Source of the DNA: Kryptolebias marmoratus
Lineage: Eukaryota; Chordata; Actinopteri; Cyprinodontiformes; Rivulidae
DNA: 64,000 nucleotides
Direction of reading: 5' to 3'
Assembly (NCBI RefSeq): GCF_001649575.2
Contig: NC_051451.1
Coordinates: forward strand, 26,872,636 to 26,936,635
In this document: positions 28,585 to 43,500 of the stretch, one piece after another
How the letters are laid out: each line of letters starts with the position of its first letter
Numbering within the stretch: position 1 is the stretch's first letter
Notes under the pieces: generated by a model
The model's input: the letters and a program-made list of their open reading frames with translations, nothing else
Databases searched by the model: none
Told to the model about the DNA's origin: nothing
Program-made: the position numbers and the translations under genes

Positions 28585-31500
28585 TTAATTGTTATTTTGG
28601 GCAGATATTCTCATTTACAAGAGCGACCTGTATATTATACAGGTGATAGGCCTTTAAGATCGTGACTCTTTTACTCTAATTTCTTTCTGTTAGTAGAAAT
28701 AAGTTGTGGTCTTATCTGTGTGATGAATACTGGTCTGGAAAAGGGTTCTGTTTTGTTTTTAAAAGGAAAAGGCAGATCAGCGTTTATCATCTCCTCACTC
28801 AACCACGACGGTTATCTTGTTTTTGTGCCCAGATTCTCCGTTATGCATCATCTTATCTTTAGACGTCCTAAACTTTGTTGCATCTTTAGACAAGAATTTA
28901 TGCCAAACTCACATTTCCAAGGAAAGTGTTTGGCTCATGAGGGAGTGCTTGTAAAATTGATAAAACGGACTGCAAATGTTGTTAGGAACAGATTTCTTTT
29001 TTTTTTTTTTCCCTGAAGATTAAAATCTCAGAACGTGTTCTTATTGAGTTACATCAGCTGAAATCCTTTCTCTGCTTCATGCGACGTCACTGGAGGATGA
29101 GGAGTTTCTGCTGGTGTTTGGACTTCAGGTCTTACCAGAAATATAATTCTTCATGTTGTTCTGTAACCATGAAACTGTTTGTGGACGCTCATGGTCAAAG
29201 TTCAGCTGCACCACAGAGGTTTACAGCTTTCACTACTTCCACAGGTTAGACCGCTTTTTAGGGAGGTAAAAATAAGATCCATAAAACAAGGTCCATGTTT
29301 CCCTCTGTGCAGCATCTGTAAACATCTGGACCTGAGGTTGTCCCATTCTGTCGGTTCAACAGTCCTGGATGGGAACAGATGTTGTTCTAAAACCTGGAGA
29401 TCCTTTCCAGAGGCACTAATGCACCCCCATACCATCAAAGAGGCAGGCTGACCTCAGAACAGTTCTCCTCTTTGGTCCAGAGGAGACACATCTGTTCACA
29501 TCTGGCTTCTTCTTTGCCTGATAGAGCTTTAAGCAGCATTTGTGGACGGCACGGTGAACTGTGTTTACAGACAGTGTTCCTGAGCAGAACCAGAACCTGA
29601 CCTTTGACCTCAGAGGTTTCTTGAAATCTTTTGACAGACGATAAAATAAACTATAGATGATGGTATACAGTCTTTTTTTCTGAAATTGTTCCAATATTCA
29701 ACATTACCTTTTTGTTTTGTTTGCCAAAATTGGTATATTTCATTAGTTTAAACTTCTGATTTGTTTACTATGTTCCTTTGTGAATAAAATATGGGTTTAT
29801 GAGATTTATTTGCATTTAAACAACTTCTCTGGAATTGGGGTGCTCTATGCAAACTGTCTGCAGTAAGAGGGGTGGTAAAAACTGTTTTTTGAGTTGTAGA
29901 GGTTGCAGATCATTGGTCCAAGTGGTGGTAGGACTCCCACAGAACAATGGACCGACCTGACGTAGACCAACCTAACCCCACCCAGAAGATAATCGGGCTG
30001 AACGTCAGCTCTAAGCTGCTTAAGGCACCAGGCTGGTTGGGCTGAAGATGCTCGCAGCGTAAGCTTCTTTCTCCCACTCGGCTCCACCTGCAGCAGAATG
30101 CCGTCTCATCTCTGCCGTGTGCCGTCTTCTCCTCAAGGTGGACCTCAGCGATCCACTTCTTGCTTCTGTCGAACCTCTGACCAGGTGAAGGGGATCGGGC
30201 TGTAAACTGGAGGCCTCGCCTGATATCTTCAAGATTTAACGACTTACTTTTTGTGAACTAACTTCTGAGAACACCATTTCCTTCCAGTGTTCAGGATCAG
30301 ATGGAGTTCAGGTTGAGTTTGAGTTGACCGTCTTCTTCCCTGCGGTTCTGTGGAGTTCTTGAAGACTAGCGGGGACACCATGCCCACTCTCCCCAACCTC
30401 AACAGCTTGGGGAAGCTGTGCAGCACCAGCCGCAGCCACAGCGTCAACCGCATCAGCCGCGTTCGGGTCAAACGCAAGAGCTCGGTCAAGCGGATGTCCA
30501 TCATCGAGGACGGGCACGTGGCAGAGGTCCTGTACCTCATTCCAAAACAATACGTGGACCAGTTCCCGTTCGTCAACCCAAACGACTATTATCTCAGCGA
30601 CAGGCTGAACGATGTTTCCACAGGTAGGACAAGGGAGCAAATACAGTAGCTGCTTTTACTTTTTTATTTCTAATTGATGTCCTATTTATTATCAGCTGAT
30701 GTGGAAAGGCAAAAGCAGAAGTTAAGATTCATAAGATATTTTGCTAACTGACACAAACAAAGAAAAAACCTTAATTAAACTTGCAGAAAGTGTTTATTCC
30801 TTTAAGGAATGTTAGGCCTTTTTTAATTTATATCCCCATCTTTTGCTTTTTGCCTTCTTTGCTTTTTGTTTTGCAGTTTTTGTTCAGACATTTTGAGTTT
30901 TTCTGCTTCAGATGGGAGTTTCTGTATGAAAGGGATCGAGTCTCTTTATCAGAAATATAAGTGATTAAACTTCAGGAGGATTTTCACGTCATGTGTGGGA
31001 GCTTCTGTGCTGCAGTTACACAACCGTCACCCCCCCCCCCCCGCCCCCCNCTCCAATAAAGTCGCCAGAAAAGTCTGGAAATTAATTACTGCTCTTTCTA
31101 TAGTTATGTAAAGCAAACCAATATGCAAAATCAGAGCTGCTGAATTTTGCCCAACAGGGTAGCTTACAGCGGGATTACAAACATGAGCATGAGGTCAGAT
31201 TGAGATTTACAGATTTGACACATTTTCTGTCTCCGTGCCAGACACGGCAGGAAAATGTCTCGACTCTTAGTTTTCTGTAAATAACACAAACAGCTCCTGA
31301 AGTTTTTTTATTTGTTTTCTTTTTTTTTAAATTTGTTTTGGATCTATAGTCCCGCCGCGAGGAAGGTCGGGTCTGTGAACTAAGCCCAGGTTGAAGATCA
31401 CACTGATGCAAAGCTTAAAAAACGACAGAATTTGTTTTTTCAGAGAAAATGAGCTGAAAGTACTGAGTGCTGAACGACTGATGGAGCTGAAACTGAGATG

Positions 31501-34500
31501 TTAAAGTTAAAAGAAACAGAACAATAGATAAAAGCAGCAAAAATTTAGCTATTAGTAATGGGATTCTGGCTAAAAGCTAAAGTAGCAAAAGGCTAGATAT
31601 AAGTGTTAAAAAAGTCTAGCTAGCAAGTAGTCATAACAAAAGATTAACAACAAAATAAATGTGTCAAAGCTAGCTAGAAACTAAAAGTAGCAAAACCCTG
31701 AATAGAAGCTAAAAGTAGAAAAAGACTAGCTAAAAGAAGCAGAATGGTAGCTAAAAGAATATAAGCATTAATTAAAAGACAAGAGGGCAGGGTAACAGCT
31801 AAAATTAACAAAACAGCTAAAAGCGGCAAAAAGTTAGCTAAAATTAACAAAGGGCTGGATTAAAGTTGTAAAGACTAGCTTTCAGCTAAAGTAGCATTAA
31901 AAATTAAAGTAGCAAAAAGCTAGCTAAGAGGGGGAAGTATCAAAAGGCTAAAAGCTAAAAGAAGCCTAAGAAGACAGAAACAGAGCCAGCATACTGAAGC
32001 AGATTTTAAAAAAAGAAGTATTTTAAAGGATATTTCTAAAATATCTGTAAATAAAACAATATTTTGAAAAGTATAAAAGTCACAGCAGCCGTTTCCTGAA
32101 TGAGCCGAACGTCTGCAGAAGTAGTTGGATCATAAAACTCATACGGAAAAATAAAAAAAGAGGAAACTAATTGAGTGAATGCTGAGCCAAGCAGAACCTC
32201 AGTGGGTTGAAGAATAACGGGCTGTCGGACGCTTGTAGGCGACCCAACTGCAGCAGAAAGTTTTCTTCCAGGAGGAGGTCTGAATGTCCTTCAAGGCAAA
32301 CCGATTATTAACAAAGGCAGGATGAAAACGGCACTTTTAGACAGTAACAGGAAATCTTCACGTTACTGTTCTAAAACTCCAGCATGGACGTGTTTACGTA
32401 GCTTCTGGAGGCCTTGCACACTCATAAAACATTTCTTTGGCTAAATAATAAAAAGGGCGGAGTGCTGGAAACTTCTCCCTTGCTCCAGTGGCATGTCTGC
32501 ACGGCCCGAGGAGTAAAACATGGCTGCTGGAAACGGATGCACGTTGATGTGCATCCAGAAGGTGGTGCGGTTCTCCCTCCGGCGGATGAATGCACTCTGC
32601 ATGCACAATGAGATGCTGCATCAGCAATAACAAAGACAAACTGGTCCTCAGACAGATGAAAACCTTGTTTGGTTTGCAACATTTCTCAGGCAGCCGTGTG
32701 AGCTCCTTCGTAGGAGGCGATGGGGAAACGTCAGTTTTTCGTTTGGAGGTTAAAGGATCAGATGATCTAAGAGCTGGTGTGCTCAGGAACGTGTTCTCCT
32801 GCACCACCAGTAATTGGATTTCAGAGGATCCAGTGAAGATATCACAAAGCTTATACTAGAGATTACAGGAAGTTGGTCCTGCAGCTTCAGATATTTTACT
32901 AACAGACAGACAGGGTTGACACAAACAGTTAATGATGATAACCTCAGAGAACTCTGCAGCCGTTTAATACTGAGAATCTGTGATGTTTATTAAATAAAAC
33001 AAACATTTTAGATGTATATTAAAGGTCAAAATAAAGCTTTCTTGTTTGCTATACATGTACATATACTTCAGTACTTACTGAAAACATATCTGCTACTTCC
33101 TTACGTACCCTGTAAGTACCCTGTAGGTACCAGAGTACTAACAGGGTACCGACAGGGCTGTGTTATAAAGGCTTGTTACTCTGAATTTAACAGTGTATGT
33201 ACATGGTACTTATGGAGTAATTACCCTGTAACTACCAGGTATGTACCTGGTAAGTAGTATGTTTGTAGCCTCTAAGTACCAGGCCTGTACCCATAAGTAC
33301 CACATATGTACCCGGTAAGTACCAGGTAGGTATGCTGTAAGTATCATTTACGTACTCTGTAAATTCCAGGTAGGTACCTGGTAAGTACTATGTTTAAGTA
33401 CCATGTCTGTGCCCTGTAAGTACAACGAATGTACCCTATAAGTACCTGATATGTACCGGTATGGATATGTACTTGGTATGTACCTGCGATGTACCTTGTA
33501 AGTACTCAGTAAGTACCAGGCTGTATGAAGTATTACTATCAGTTTGTTTTGTGGTTTCAGAGCTTCCAAAACTCAAATATGCTTCAGACCCATATACTTT
33601 TACAGTTTTATGTATTTGTATGTCTTTTTTTTTTAACTGTAGTTTATTTAAAAAAAAAAAAAACATCTGTTGGCTAAAAACCTGTTTGATGTCAGCTTCT
33701 TATAAGCAAAGAATTTGGTTAAAAATATAAATTTTGAACCTTTTATCTGGGCAGGAATTTAACTTTAATCCTGTCACTCAGTCCGGCTGGGATTTTCTGA
33801 TTCTGATGATGAAGTTATTGTCGTAGTTTGTCTTGACGAAGTGTGTGTGTGTTTGGTCACATGCAGCAGAAGCAGCAGCACACACCTTGTTGCTACAATG
33901 AGGACGAGGCTGACACGAGCGAGGGGCTGAGAGAGGGACCAGGAGGGGAGGAGCAGTGAGGAAGAGGAGGAGGAGGACGCGGATGGGAGGAAAGCAGGCA
34001 GACGGGAGGCAAACCCCACGCTGTGGCTGTGTTTTCAGGAGGACAGCTTTTAGCAGCGCCTGTCTCTGTCTCTGTGTCCCTCTGGTGTGTCCGCTCTCTG
34101 CTTTCTTTGCTATTCGAGTGGAAACAGCTTCCTGTCTTCATCTTTTCTGATGCGGCTATAACCTGGATTCCAATGGTCATGGTTAAAGAAAAAGGTATTT
34201 GTTCTGTGTTCATGTGTTGCTGTTATAAATCTCTTTTTTTACGGGCTTGATTCTGCTTGTCATGCCGCTGACCGGCCGGGTTCGGTCTGGAGGTTCTGTG
34301 TGTTCTCGTGCTTTGAAGTCCTGTGTCTGACTTCTTTTGGGCTCGTGTCTGATTGGATTATTTTTAGACACCTGAGACGCGATCACAGCGTTTTTGTCTC
34401 GCTTTAATGACTTGACACGATCCGAAAACCCAGCACACCCTCCACATCTGAGCAGCTGGCTCGAACACGCTACGCCCTTGTTGGCTCGGAGTGATCTGGC

Positions 34501-37500
34501 AGGTGTCAGGCGTTTTGATGCTGATGTGAGTCGGAACAGAGATCTGGGCCGATCCGGGCTCGATCCGGACGGGTTCAGGTCTGAGGGCTGCACCTTTTGC
34601 GTGGAAGCTGGTTTGGAGATGAAAAGTGGAGCACCGACATAGGGAGGCTCACTGCAGAGCTACAGACCTGCACTCTCTCTCTCTCCCTCCATCGCTCTGT
34701 CTGCAGCCGTTGTCATGGCAACCATCTAAAAGGTACACTCCATTGTTGTCAGCCGTGGCCCCATTCATGGCATCCCGTTAAAAAAAAAAGGTAACCCCCC
34801 CTCTGCCTTCAGCTGAGGGTCAACCAGCTGCGTGGGCTGAATCGAGCCACGTCAGGTGGATGTTTAACGCCGCCCGCAGGTCACGTGGTCGTCAGGTTGA
34901 CTCACGGCAACCAGCAATCGGATACAATTTCCCACTTTACTAAACAAAACAAACATCTGCAGCAGCCTGAAACCGACAGTAAATATTTAGGTGAACTGAA
35001 GCTGAAGAAGCAGCTAATTAAAAAGTAGCTTTGGTGCCAAAGTTTTAAACAAAAACATGTCATCTTTTAGCAGATTTAAAGGATCACTCTCAGCTACTAC
35101 CACACCAAATATCAGCCCGATGTCTGTAAAATGGACCGAGTTGTTGCTGGTTTTGTGTTGGCTAATGTTGATTAGCTGTGGCGGCCATCTTGAATTGGGT
35201 CAACTCCAAAATCTAATCAGTTTTAAATGTGCATCCAGTGATTCCTTTCTGAGAGTTTCATTAAAATCCGTACAGTGGTTTGTGTGGTATTTTGCTAACA
35301 GACAGGCAGAGTTAATGACAAAGATTTAATTGAAAATCTTGGGCGTTTTTTTTAGCGCTCCAAGTATGTGACAAGGATGACTCTCAGCTACTACCACGCC
35401 AAATTGTAGCTCAGTATCTGTAAGATTGACTGACTTGGAGCCATTCTCGTGTGTGCTAAAGACGATTAGCTGTGGCGGCCATCTTGAATCGAGTTGACTC
35501 CTAAAGGTTATCAGTTGTAGACGTACATCCAGTGATTACTTTCTGAGAGTTTCATTAAAATCCATCCAAACGCTGTAGATTTATTCTCAATAAAAACTTC
35601 TTAAACTGTCCGTCTTCTTTAAAATTAAAATCCCAAACAGTGGTCGAAGTAAACGCACAAGGCGTTTCTGTATGCCGGCTAAAAATATATTTTCCAGAAA
35701 CACGAGACAGATTTAAAAACAAACCCGGAGGTTTGTTTCAGGGACTGAACCGGCGTCCGGCTGCCTTGATGTGGAGAAAAAGGTCCTGGAACCTCTGGCT
35801 GCCACATGTTCACTTCCCACAATCCCTCGGAAAGTTTTCCGTGAGCAGCAGCGACGTCTCTGGGATCTGTCCAGGGAAGAAACAACTTCCACAAACTCTC
35901 TGCTAATCTAACCATTCACGTGTGGAAACGTTCGGCTCGGTTGGAAATAGTTTGATGCAATTTTTAGTTTTTGTAACTTTTATACTTTTTGAATTATTTA
36001 ATAACACCCTTGTAATTTTAGCTGTTATGTTATTAATTTGAACTACTTTTAGCTGCTGTTCCAGCAGCTTTAAGCTGTTTTAACTTCAGTTTCAGTCACT
36101 CTGCACTCAGTTTTCACGCCGCATTCTTACATTTTATTAAACCTGCAGGAATGTTTTCCCTTGAATCTCATCCCCGCAGCTGATTTAATACGGACTTATA
36201 CTGTCTGCCTGAATAATTAATCATATTCCAGTTTTGTCTGCATACTGACCTATTTTTAGACCAACGATGCACCTATGGAAGTTTATTGGAACACGAACCG
36301 TTGGCGAATAGATCTCATTTTTATTTTATGTTTGCATTTGTTTATTTGTAGTCTAATTACTTCTGCATACTTTGTCCTATTTTAGCTGTTCATTTATCAA
36401 ACTGTTCGGCTCATTCAGGCTTTTGGTTTTTGTGACTTTTATACTTTTCAAAATATTTAAATGTTTAACTTTATTTACTTTATTTATTTCCTTTTGAAAC
36501 ACTGGCTCTGTTGTTGTTTTCTTGGGACACTTTTAGCTTCTAGCCAGCATTTTTGCTATTTTCAGCTTTTTAAAAGTGTTTTCCTACCTTTAGCTTTTAG
36601 TTAGCCTTCTGTTATTTTAGCTTCTAGCTAGCTTTTTGATACTTTTGTCTAGCGTTTTGCTACTTTTAGCTTTAACAACTCAGTTTCAGCTTCTTCGGCG
36701 ATGTTCAGCAGAGTTTTTATTGCTCAGTATGCAGAAAACAGATTTTATTTTTCGTTTCTGATGATGTTCTGTGTTCTGCTGCACGGCCTGAAACCAACGT
36801 CACACGTATGAGTCTTCCCAGATATCTCTGCTTTTGAGCAGAAAGTCTAAAAGCCTTAGTAGCTGCTTCCTGGTTTTTGTTTTTGTTTTTCAGTGTGCTT
36901 CAGATAGTGGTCGACTCTCTTGAATAAGGAGCTAAAACCTCTTTAACTCGGCCTCACTGTTTGTGCAGCTGGCACACGGGATCAGAAAATCCAGATGAGA
37001 TAAGTGCCGTGCCATGGAGAGTGGCTAGCTGAGCTAAAACAACAGCAGCGACAGACTGTAGCCAGGCTTTGTGGCGGTCAACAAACACCCTCCCTGTCAG
37101 CATCGAGGTCTTTCCGGGCTCAGGTCTTCATCAGCTCCTCTCCTCCGAAACACAAAAGCGTCTGCAGCTCATGAAGCCACCATTGTCAGATAAGTTGCTG
37201 CACCGGGGGCCTCTTTTTTCTCTTTAACAGGGTGTTATTATCATTGTGTACCTGCCAGCTAACGCTCTGCACAGAGAGCAGATCATTATTCAAAGCTCAG
37301 GTCTCTGGGGATCATTAAAGATTGGGGGGGGGGACCTGGTGGAGGATGATAGGGTCTTCCCCTCCTCCTCCTCCCATAAATTGTGCCCCGTGTTTGAAGT
37401 GCTTTGTCTGGGCCGCTGGTGGCGGGGCAGAGAGCAGCTTAGGCATACATATTTATGGGGGAGGGAGGAGTTGAGAGCTTCTTCCATTGAATTTACCCCC

Positions 37501-40500
37501 AAAACACACAGTCTCACACACTCACACACACTCTCACACACACTTTATTAATTGGGGGTTTAATGTTAGGCTGATTTATGCCCTTTGATGTTGGATCTCA
37601 GACTCCCTCAGGGACATTTCAGCCCAGTGTTTGGGCTGGATGGAGTAAAATGTGTCTGAGGCGGACTCCTCTCCATCCAGAGTCTGGGACACCAGGGGGG
37701 GTCGAGATGACCACCTTTGTCTCAGACGTGGACGTCTGCAGACACTTCTTCCACCTGCAACTTTTACAAAAATCACTTCAGCTCTTTCCATTTCCAGGTT
37801 CTCGACAGGAAATGAACACAACGAATCCCGCCACAATCCAGGGCACGCTCGTTCCAGAAAAATCTGTCCTTGGGGGACGGCGGGGGGATTGTCCTCACCT
37901 TTTCTCCTGAGTATGATCTGCAGCCTTTAATATTGCCAACGCAGCTAGCTTCTGCTCCAGCGGGCTGGGGGTGGGGGTGGGCCTGGCTTTACGATGCTCT
38001 GCTGCTCATTGTTCCCTCAGCCCTCAGTCTTTGTGTGTTTTAGGCTCACATCAGTCTGTAAACCTGTGTTGATGAAGCAGAGAACTCTAACTTCCATCAG
38101 CCTTAAAGAGAGGAATCTTAGGAGGAAAAACTACAAGTTAGCTGCACTTTGTGTTCGACTCGCTTACTTATTTATAAGCTTATATAATATACATTCTGGG
38201 AAATAAACACCATTTGTCTGCAAGAGCCTCAAATGACTCTGTAATGGGTTTATTGTTCTGAAGTTGAAAGGTTTGTGTAGAACTTAAAATCAATCTTTAG
38301 CTATCTAACTGTAATGAAATGGCGCTAAATGCAAATCTAAACTCTGCCACTGAAACGGTTTTCTCTCAGACTGACCTCCGATGTGGTCTGGACCCGTTTT
38401 ATCTGCGTACGTTTGGTAGTCTGAACACGACCCGTCCTGAGCCAAGCTGTAGGACCGCCCACTGAGGTCATGTGACTCCACACCAGCAGCAGAGTGGAGG
38501 TCTGTGGGTAAAATTAAAACCTCATCTCAGCAGTCGGCTTATTAAAGGTAAACATCCATCCTTAGGATTATTCTGAACACCTAGATTTTTATTTTTAGCT
38601 TTAATGAACTGTTCATTAGGATCTTTTTCTATATAGACACTCATTTTGTTGGGATTTTATTAATCAAAGTTAATGACAGAACATTATATTGGTAATTTTT
38701 TCTTTGTTTTTGGACCCTCTGTGGTCCCTGTAAGCTATAATGTGCTGTCAATCACAGAACGACGGTCTGAACAGCGTTATTTTTCATTTTATTCACCACT
38801 GGACAGCCTCATAAAAAGCTCAGGAAACAAAAGTCCTCAACGGATGGGTGTTGTGTCAAACTTTGAACGGCTCAAGTAAGTTTACCAACCATGTTTAGGT
38901 TTGAAGAATCCAAAACCGGCCTGCTTTTATTTCTTTAATCCGGAGGTTTGTGCAGCCGCTGCAGAGTCGCTGCAGAGTCGCTGCGTTTCTCGTAGCTTTC
39001 CATCCAAACCAAAGCCCCTAAATCGTCCGCACATCACATCCAAACATCTGTCTTGGATCTTTGTCAACTTGCTCTACAACATCAGCAATCTGAAGTTTTC
39101 CATGCGAGGCTGTCCCCCTGGTGGCACCAGGAAATGTTAAAAATAGGGAGTCAAAGATAGAAAAAGGGTCGGCGGGAAATTCCTGGCTTCATTCAAAGCA
39201 GCTCTAATAGTTTGATTTATTTTTATAATGTTGGTTAAAACACACTAACTGTAAACACAGGATTCAAATCTCAGTTATTTTAATAACAGAAGTGTCATCA
39301 GGTAGATGTAACGAAATAAATCCAGTTCTCTGAAGAATAATTTGATCCGAGTGGCTGAAAAGGATATTTTTCCTGTGTTTCCCAGATGGTCGGTGTTTTT
39401 CTCCTGGAGGTGTAATGTCACACACTGATCTGCTGCAGTCTGGTTCAGGAGAACATGACTCATTGTCCTTTCACCTCTCCACCTTCTGTCCCACCTTTCT
39501 TCCCACATCTCGTCTTCTTCTTTCTCACACCTGCTCCCGTTTCACCCAATTCCGTCTGTTAGAGTCGCCACGCGGTGTCTTTGCTCCTAAAAGGTGGCTC
39601 GAATCCTCCCGAAGTGCCAAAGTTCACTTTCTGTTCTCGTTTCACAGCAATCAAACCGTCCTGGGCTGGAAAGTCTCTGCAACTTTAAAAGTGGGATGCA
39701 GGCAAGTCGTCACTAATCCGGGGTGATGTCTGTCTTTGGAAGCTCATCGATTGTTCATGATGCTATTTCTGGGCCTTTGCTGGCGTCTTATTTTAGCTTT
39801 GCAGACTAATGATTCATCGCAGAGCAGGAAGAGCACAAACTCTTTGGTGTCATGTCTGTGTGCACGCATCTTTGAAAGAAAGAGAAAGATGGGAAATAAT
39901 CTGTGGGTTCTGGCAGCTGATAAGCTGTGTGCAGTGCTGCACTGCAGCAGTAATAACATCCCATCCTGTAGCGTTTCTGTGGAAGATCACTGAAGCTTTT
40001 AGCCGGTGGGACCTCAGGCTGGCATATGGATGGAAACATTTTATTACAGCCTGTAGACTTAAACTATAACCCCTCTCTGTTAAAACACGACCATATAACG
40101 TTAAAATACTCTTTAAATCAAAAGCAAATCATTGAATACGATGAGTTTTCATGTTAACACTGACTTGGTTTAATAAGGAAGCAGCTTCTGAGGTTCATAA
40201 CAGATTAGATTAGTTTGGAGATGTTTTAACTGATAACTGCCTAAACTTTTATTACAATAATTCATTTTTAGTGTCAGGATGGAGTCACTACGCCTGCCTG
40301 CTGTCAGATTCATCAAACTCTCTGAACGTTTGGAAACGGGGAGGAAATTTAAATCCACTTATTTTTCTTTCTTTTTAGGAATTTTTGCTTAATTTGATTT
40401 CAGTTAAAGATCCATCACGCCTTGATTTAAGGAATTTAAACCTTTTTGCTCCAATCTTGACAATAACTGAACATATATTTGTTTATAAATGATAATAATG

Positions 40501-43500
40501 TTTTATTTTATGGTCTCATGTTCTTTACAGTTTTATTACCAGTGGTTGCTGTTTTTAAAGAAGCTTCAGAAATAAACTTGAAGTTGAACGTCGTGCACAT
40601 TTGCACAAGACTTAACTTCTGCTGCGCCAAAGTTTAGCTCAATATCTGTAAAATTAACAGAATTAGAGACATTTCTGTGTGTTTGCTGGCTCTGGCGGCC
40701 ATGTTGAATGGGGGCTGACCTTCTGACTGAACAAACAGACGAGCAGAAACTCTGATCTTTTTCTGTGGTCAGCAGTCATCAGAAAACTCCTTAATTGTGT
40801 TTTCCTTTGAGAATAAAAGTAGATTAAATCCAGTTGTGGAAACAGTTTTATCAAAATGCTTTTTTTTAGTGCAGTTCCAAAGTTCTGCTCTCTTCTGTTT
40901 GACTGTCTGTCCTCCACTGATCAAAACAGACTATATTTAGTTCGTCTCTAGAGAGCCTGTCTGGCCACCAACCTTAAGTCGCTCCGTCTCGTTTTTATTC
41001 TTTTAATTCAGTTTTTTTATTCATGACAGAATCAGAGCAGTTGGTCTCCGTCTGTGTTGCTGCTGCAGGAGCTCTCTTCTTCTCCGAGGAAAAGGCTAAA
41101 TGGGCTCCCCGACGTTCCCGTTCAGTATTAATGCTTCATTTGGTCTGTGTTGCAGTGGCTCACACACAGGACACACACCACCAGTCCACGGAGAAGGCCC
41201 TGATCCAGTGCTACAAGTGCAAGGAGCCATGTAAGGGCGAGGTTCTCCGGGTGCAGAACAAGCACTTCCACCTGAAGTGCTTCACCTGTAAAGGTACAGC
41301 AACACGTCGTCATCGAGGCGGGAAGTAAAACCCTGCATGCTCAGACTTAATTCATTTCAGAGGAATATTACTACAAGATGTCTAATGAATAAATGATGTG
41401 TTTACAATCTGAAAATGAACCCACAGACAGCTTGGACAAGTTTTTTTTTTTTTTTTTTTTCCTAAGGAGAAAATGTGGGAGTTGTGTGAAAATGTGCAGC
41501 CGAAGTGTGAGCCCTTCTAATTCATTGCTGATTTCAAACCGCCGCTTTAGTACAACATTTTCTGCCGTTCATTGAGTTCAAAATAAATAATGGCCGTGTT
41601 TTCTGTGTACTCCAAGAGAGTGATGCTTCACAGGTGTAAAGGTAATAACATTTCCTTTAACTGTATTTAGTTAAAGGAAACCCAAATGATGCCCAAAAAT
41701 CCAACATCCATCAGCTCCATCGGTAAGTTAGGACTTATTTTTGTGCTAACCTAAGCTGACATAGTGCTCGTTTTGATGCATAAATTGTATTAAAAGGATC
41801 AAACTTTTAGGAGTAATAAGACTTTAGGGTGATGACCTGAAGTTGAGAGGAAATCTGCAGGGAATTCTGAATGTTTGTGACCAGAGACTTGTGTTTTTAG
41901 TGTCCAGTTTTTGAAAATCACGGCTTGTTTTCGTGTGCACAGTTTGTAAAACCGTATTCTTGGCAGTGCACATTATTTTGTCGCCCACATTGTACCCGCC
42001 TCGCCCGCTTTGGGCCCAACTCTACCGAAGTCCATTTCTGAAATGAAGAGAGAATCAGTTTAGTTGCTTTCGGAGCTGGACGTTTGGACGTCTCATGAAA
42101 CCCGTAAAGGAATTGACCTTTTTGAGACTTTTTGGAGACTCCCTCGCGAGCGCAGTCTCCAGCTGTCGCCGCCCAGAGAGATGCAGCCTTTCGACATTCG
42201 ACAGTAAAATTTCCACAAGTAATAAAACCTAAACTGGGACTGTGTAAAAACCATAAGAAGCTTTTTAAAAGCAAAGGAAAGTCCAACTTTCTTTGACTTG
42301 TTTAATTGAACAGTGAGGGTGAAGTCAGTCGGAGCTGCTGAGCTCCAAGACTAGTTTCCTCACCTGTTTTGCTAAAATCTCATTGATTTCTATGGTAAAT
42401 TTTTCTTTCTTTCTTTGCTAATTTCATCTGTGTTGTGTGACGTACGGCTACCAACAGTTAGAGGACAGAAGTCCTGATGGAGACGCACGGTTTGATGTTT
42501 TCTCTTCACTTTTACCAAAACTGAATTTGCTTCTATGACGTGATGATCTGGGTTTAGCTGGTTGTTGTCCATCTCTGATCCATCAATCAATCAATCTGTC
42601 AAACTTTATTTATAAAGCACCTTTTATACAACAGAATACAGGAAACACCAGAATCAGCTTACAAAAAAACAATCTAAAGTATGTAAATCAAAAAAGCAGA
42701 TTGGTAAAACCAAGACACTGAAATTAATGTAAGCTGAATAAAATAAACATGCAGAATAAATTCCTTTTAATTACAATTCAATTAGAAGTGAAAGTAATGG
42801 CAGAATAAAACATGAATTTGGTGAAAGTCAGCCTGAATGTGACCTGAAGCTGTTCAGACTGGAATAGTGTTATAGACTCAGAATAATGATCAAACCCTGA
42901 GATTAAAACTAAATCTGCTCTTTGAAAGTGGTCAGCATGAGGAGAACATGTCGGCCGACCCTGAGATTATAATTTCATGTATTTTGTTCTCATTACATTA
43001 ACGGACAAAACTCTTTCATGCATCTGTCTTATTAAATTTACTTTTAATTGATGGAAAGTGCAGCTCCCCGGGACGTCAGAGTCAGAGGCCACCTAATCTC
43101 CAGGGCTGCTTTGCTTTTCACTTTGTGTTCTCACGAGCTAATCTCATCTCTGAGTCTTAAAGCAATTAAAGCTGATTCTCACAGTCTTCATTCATCCCCA
43201 GGATTCAGGCAGGCTCGTTGCGTAACAATCATTTATCTCAAACATCAGGACAGTTTAACTGTTAGCTGTGGCTTTTCTGTAAAGTTATAAGTCTAAAAAG
43301 GTAAACTGCAGCAGATTATTATGGGGTTGATGTACGGGAATCCATGCATAAACTGTCATCAGAGCTTCTGGATTAATAGTTTGTGTTATGTTAATGTGAG
43401 CAGTAAGATCTGTAATCCCAGCTGAAGTCTTTTGAAATGATCCATTTCGTTTCAACCAAAGAGGTGTGAAAACAATGTTAATATAAATTACTTTTCTGCT

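Noticed and set aside
28468..28665. Lys run followed by an Ile-Tyr repeat frame
   Set aside because: Translation of poly-A and (AT)n microsatellite.
29202..29438. Minus-strand frame starting MVWGCISASG as an active transposase gene
   Set aside because: Only a short motif remains and the frame is broken; treated as a repeat relic.
30308..30640. Minus-strand frames over ablim1 exon B
   Set aside because: Shadows of the real plus-strand exon, which has a human homologue and correct splice phase.
32394..32860. Overlapping frames of 65 to 137 codons on both strands
   Set aside because: No recognised domain, no splice context matching ablim1 phase, and position inside an ablim1 intron; likely chance.
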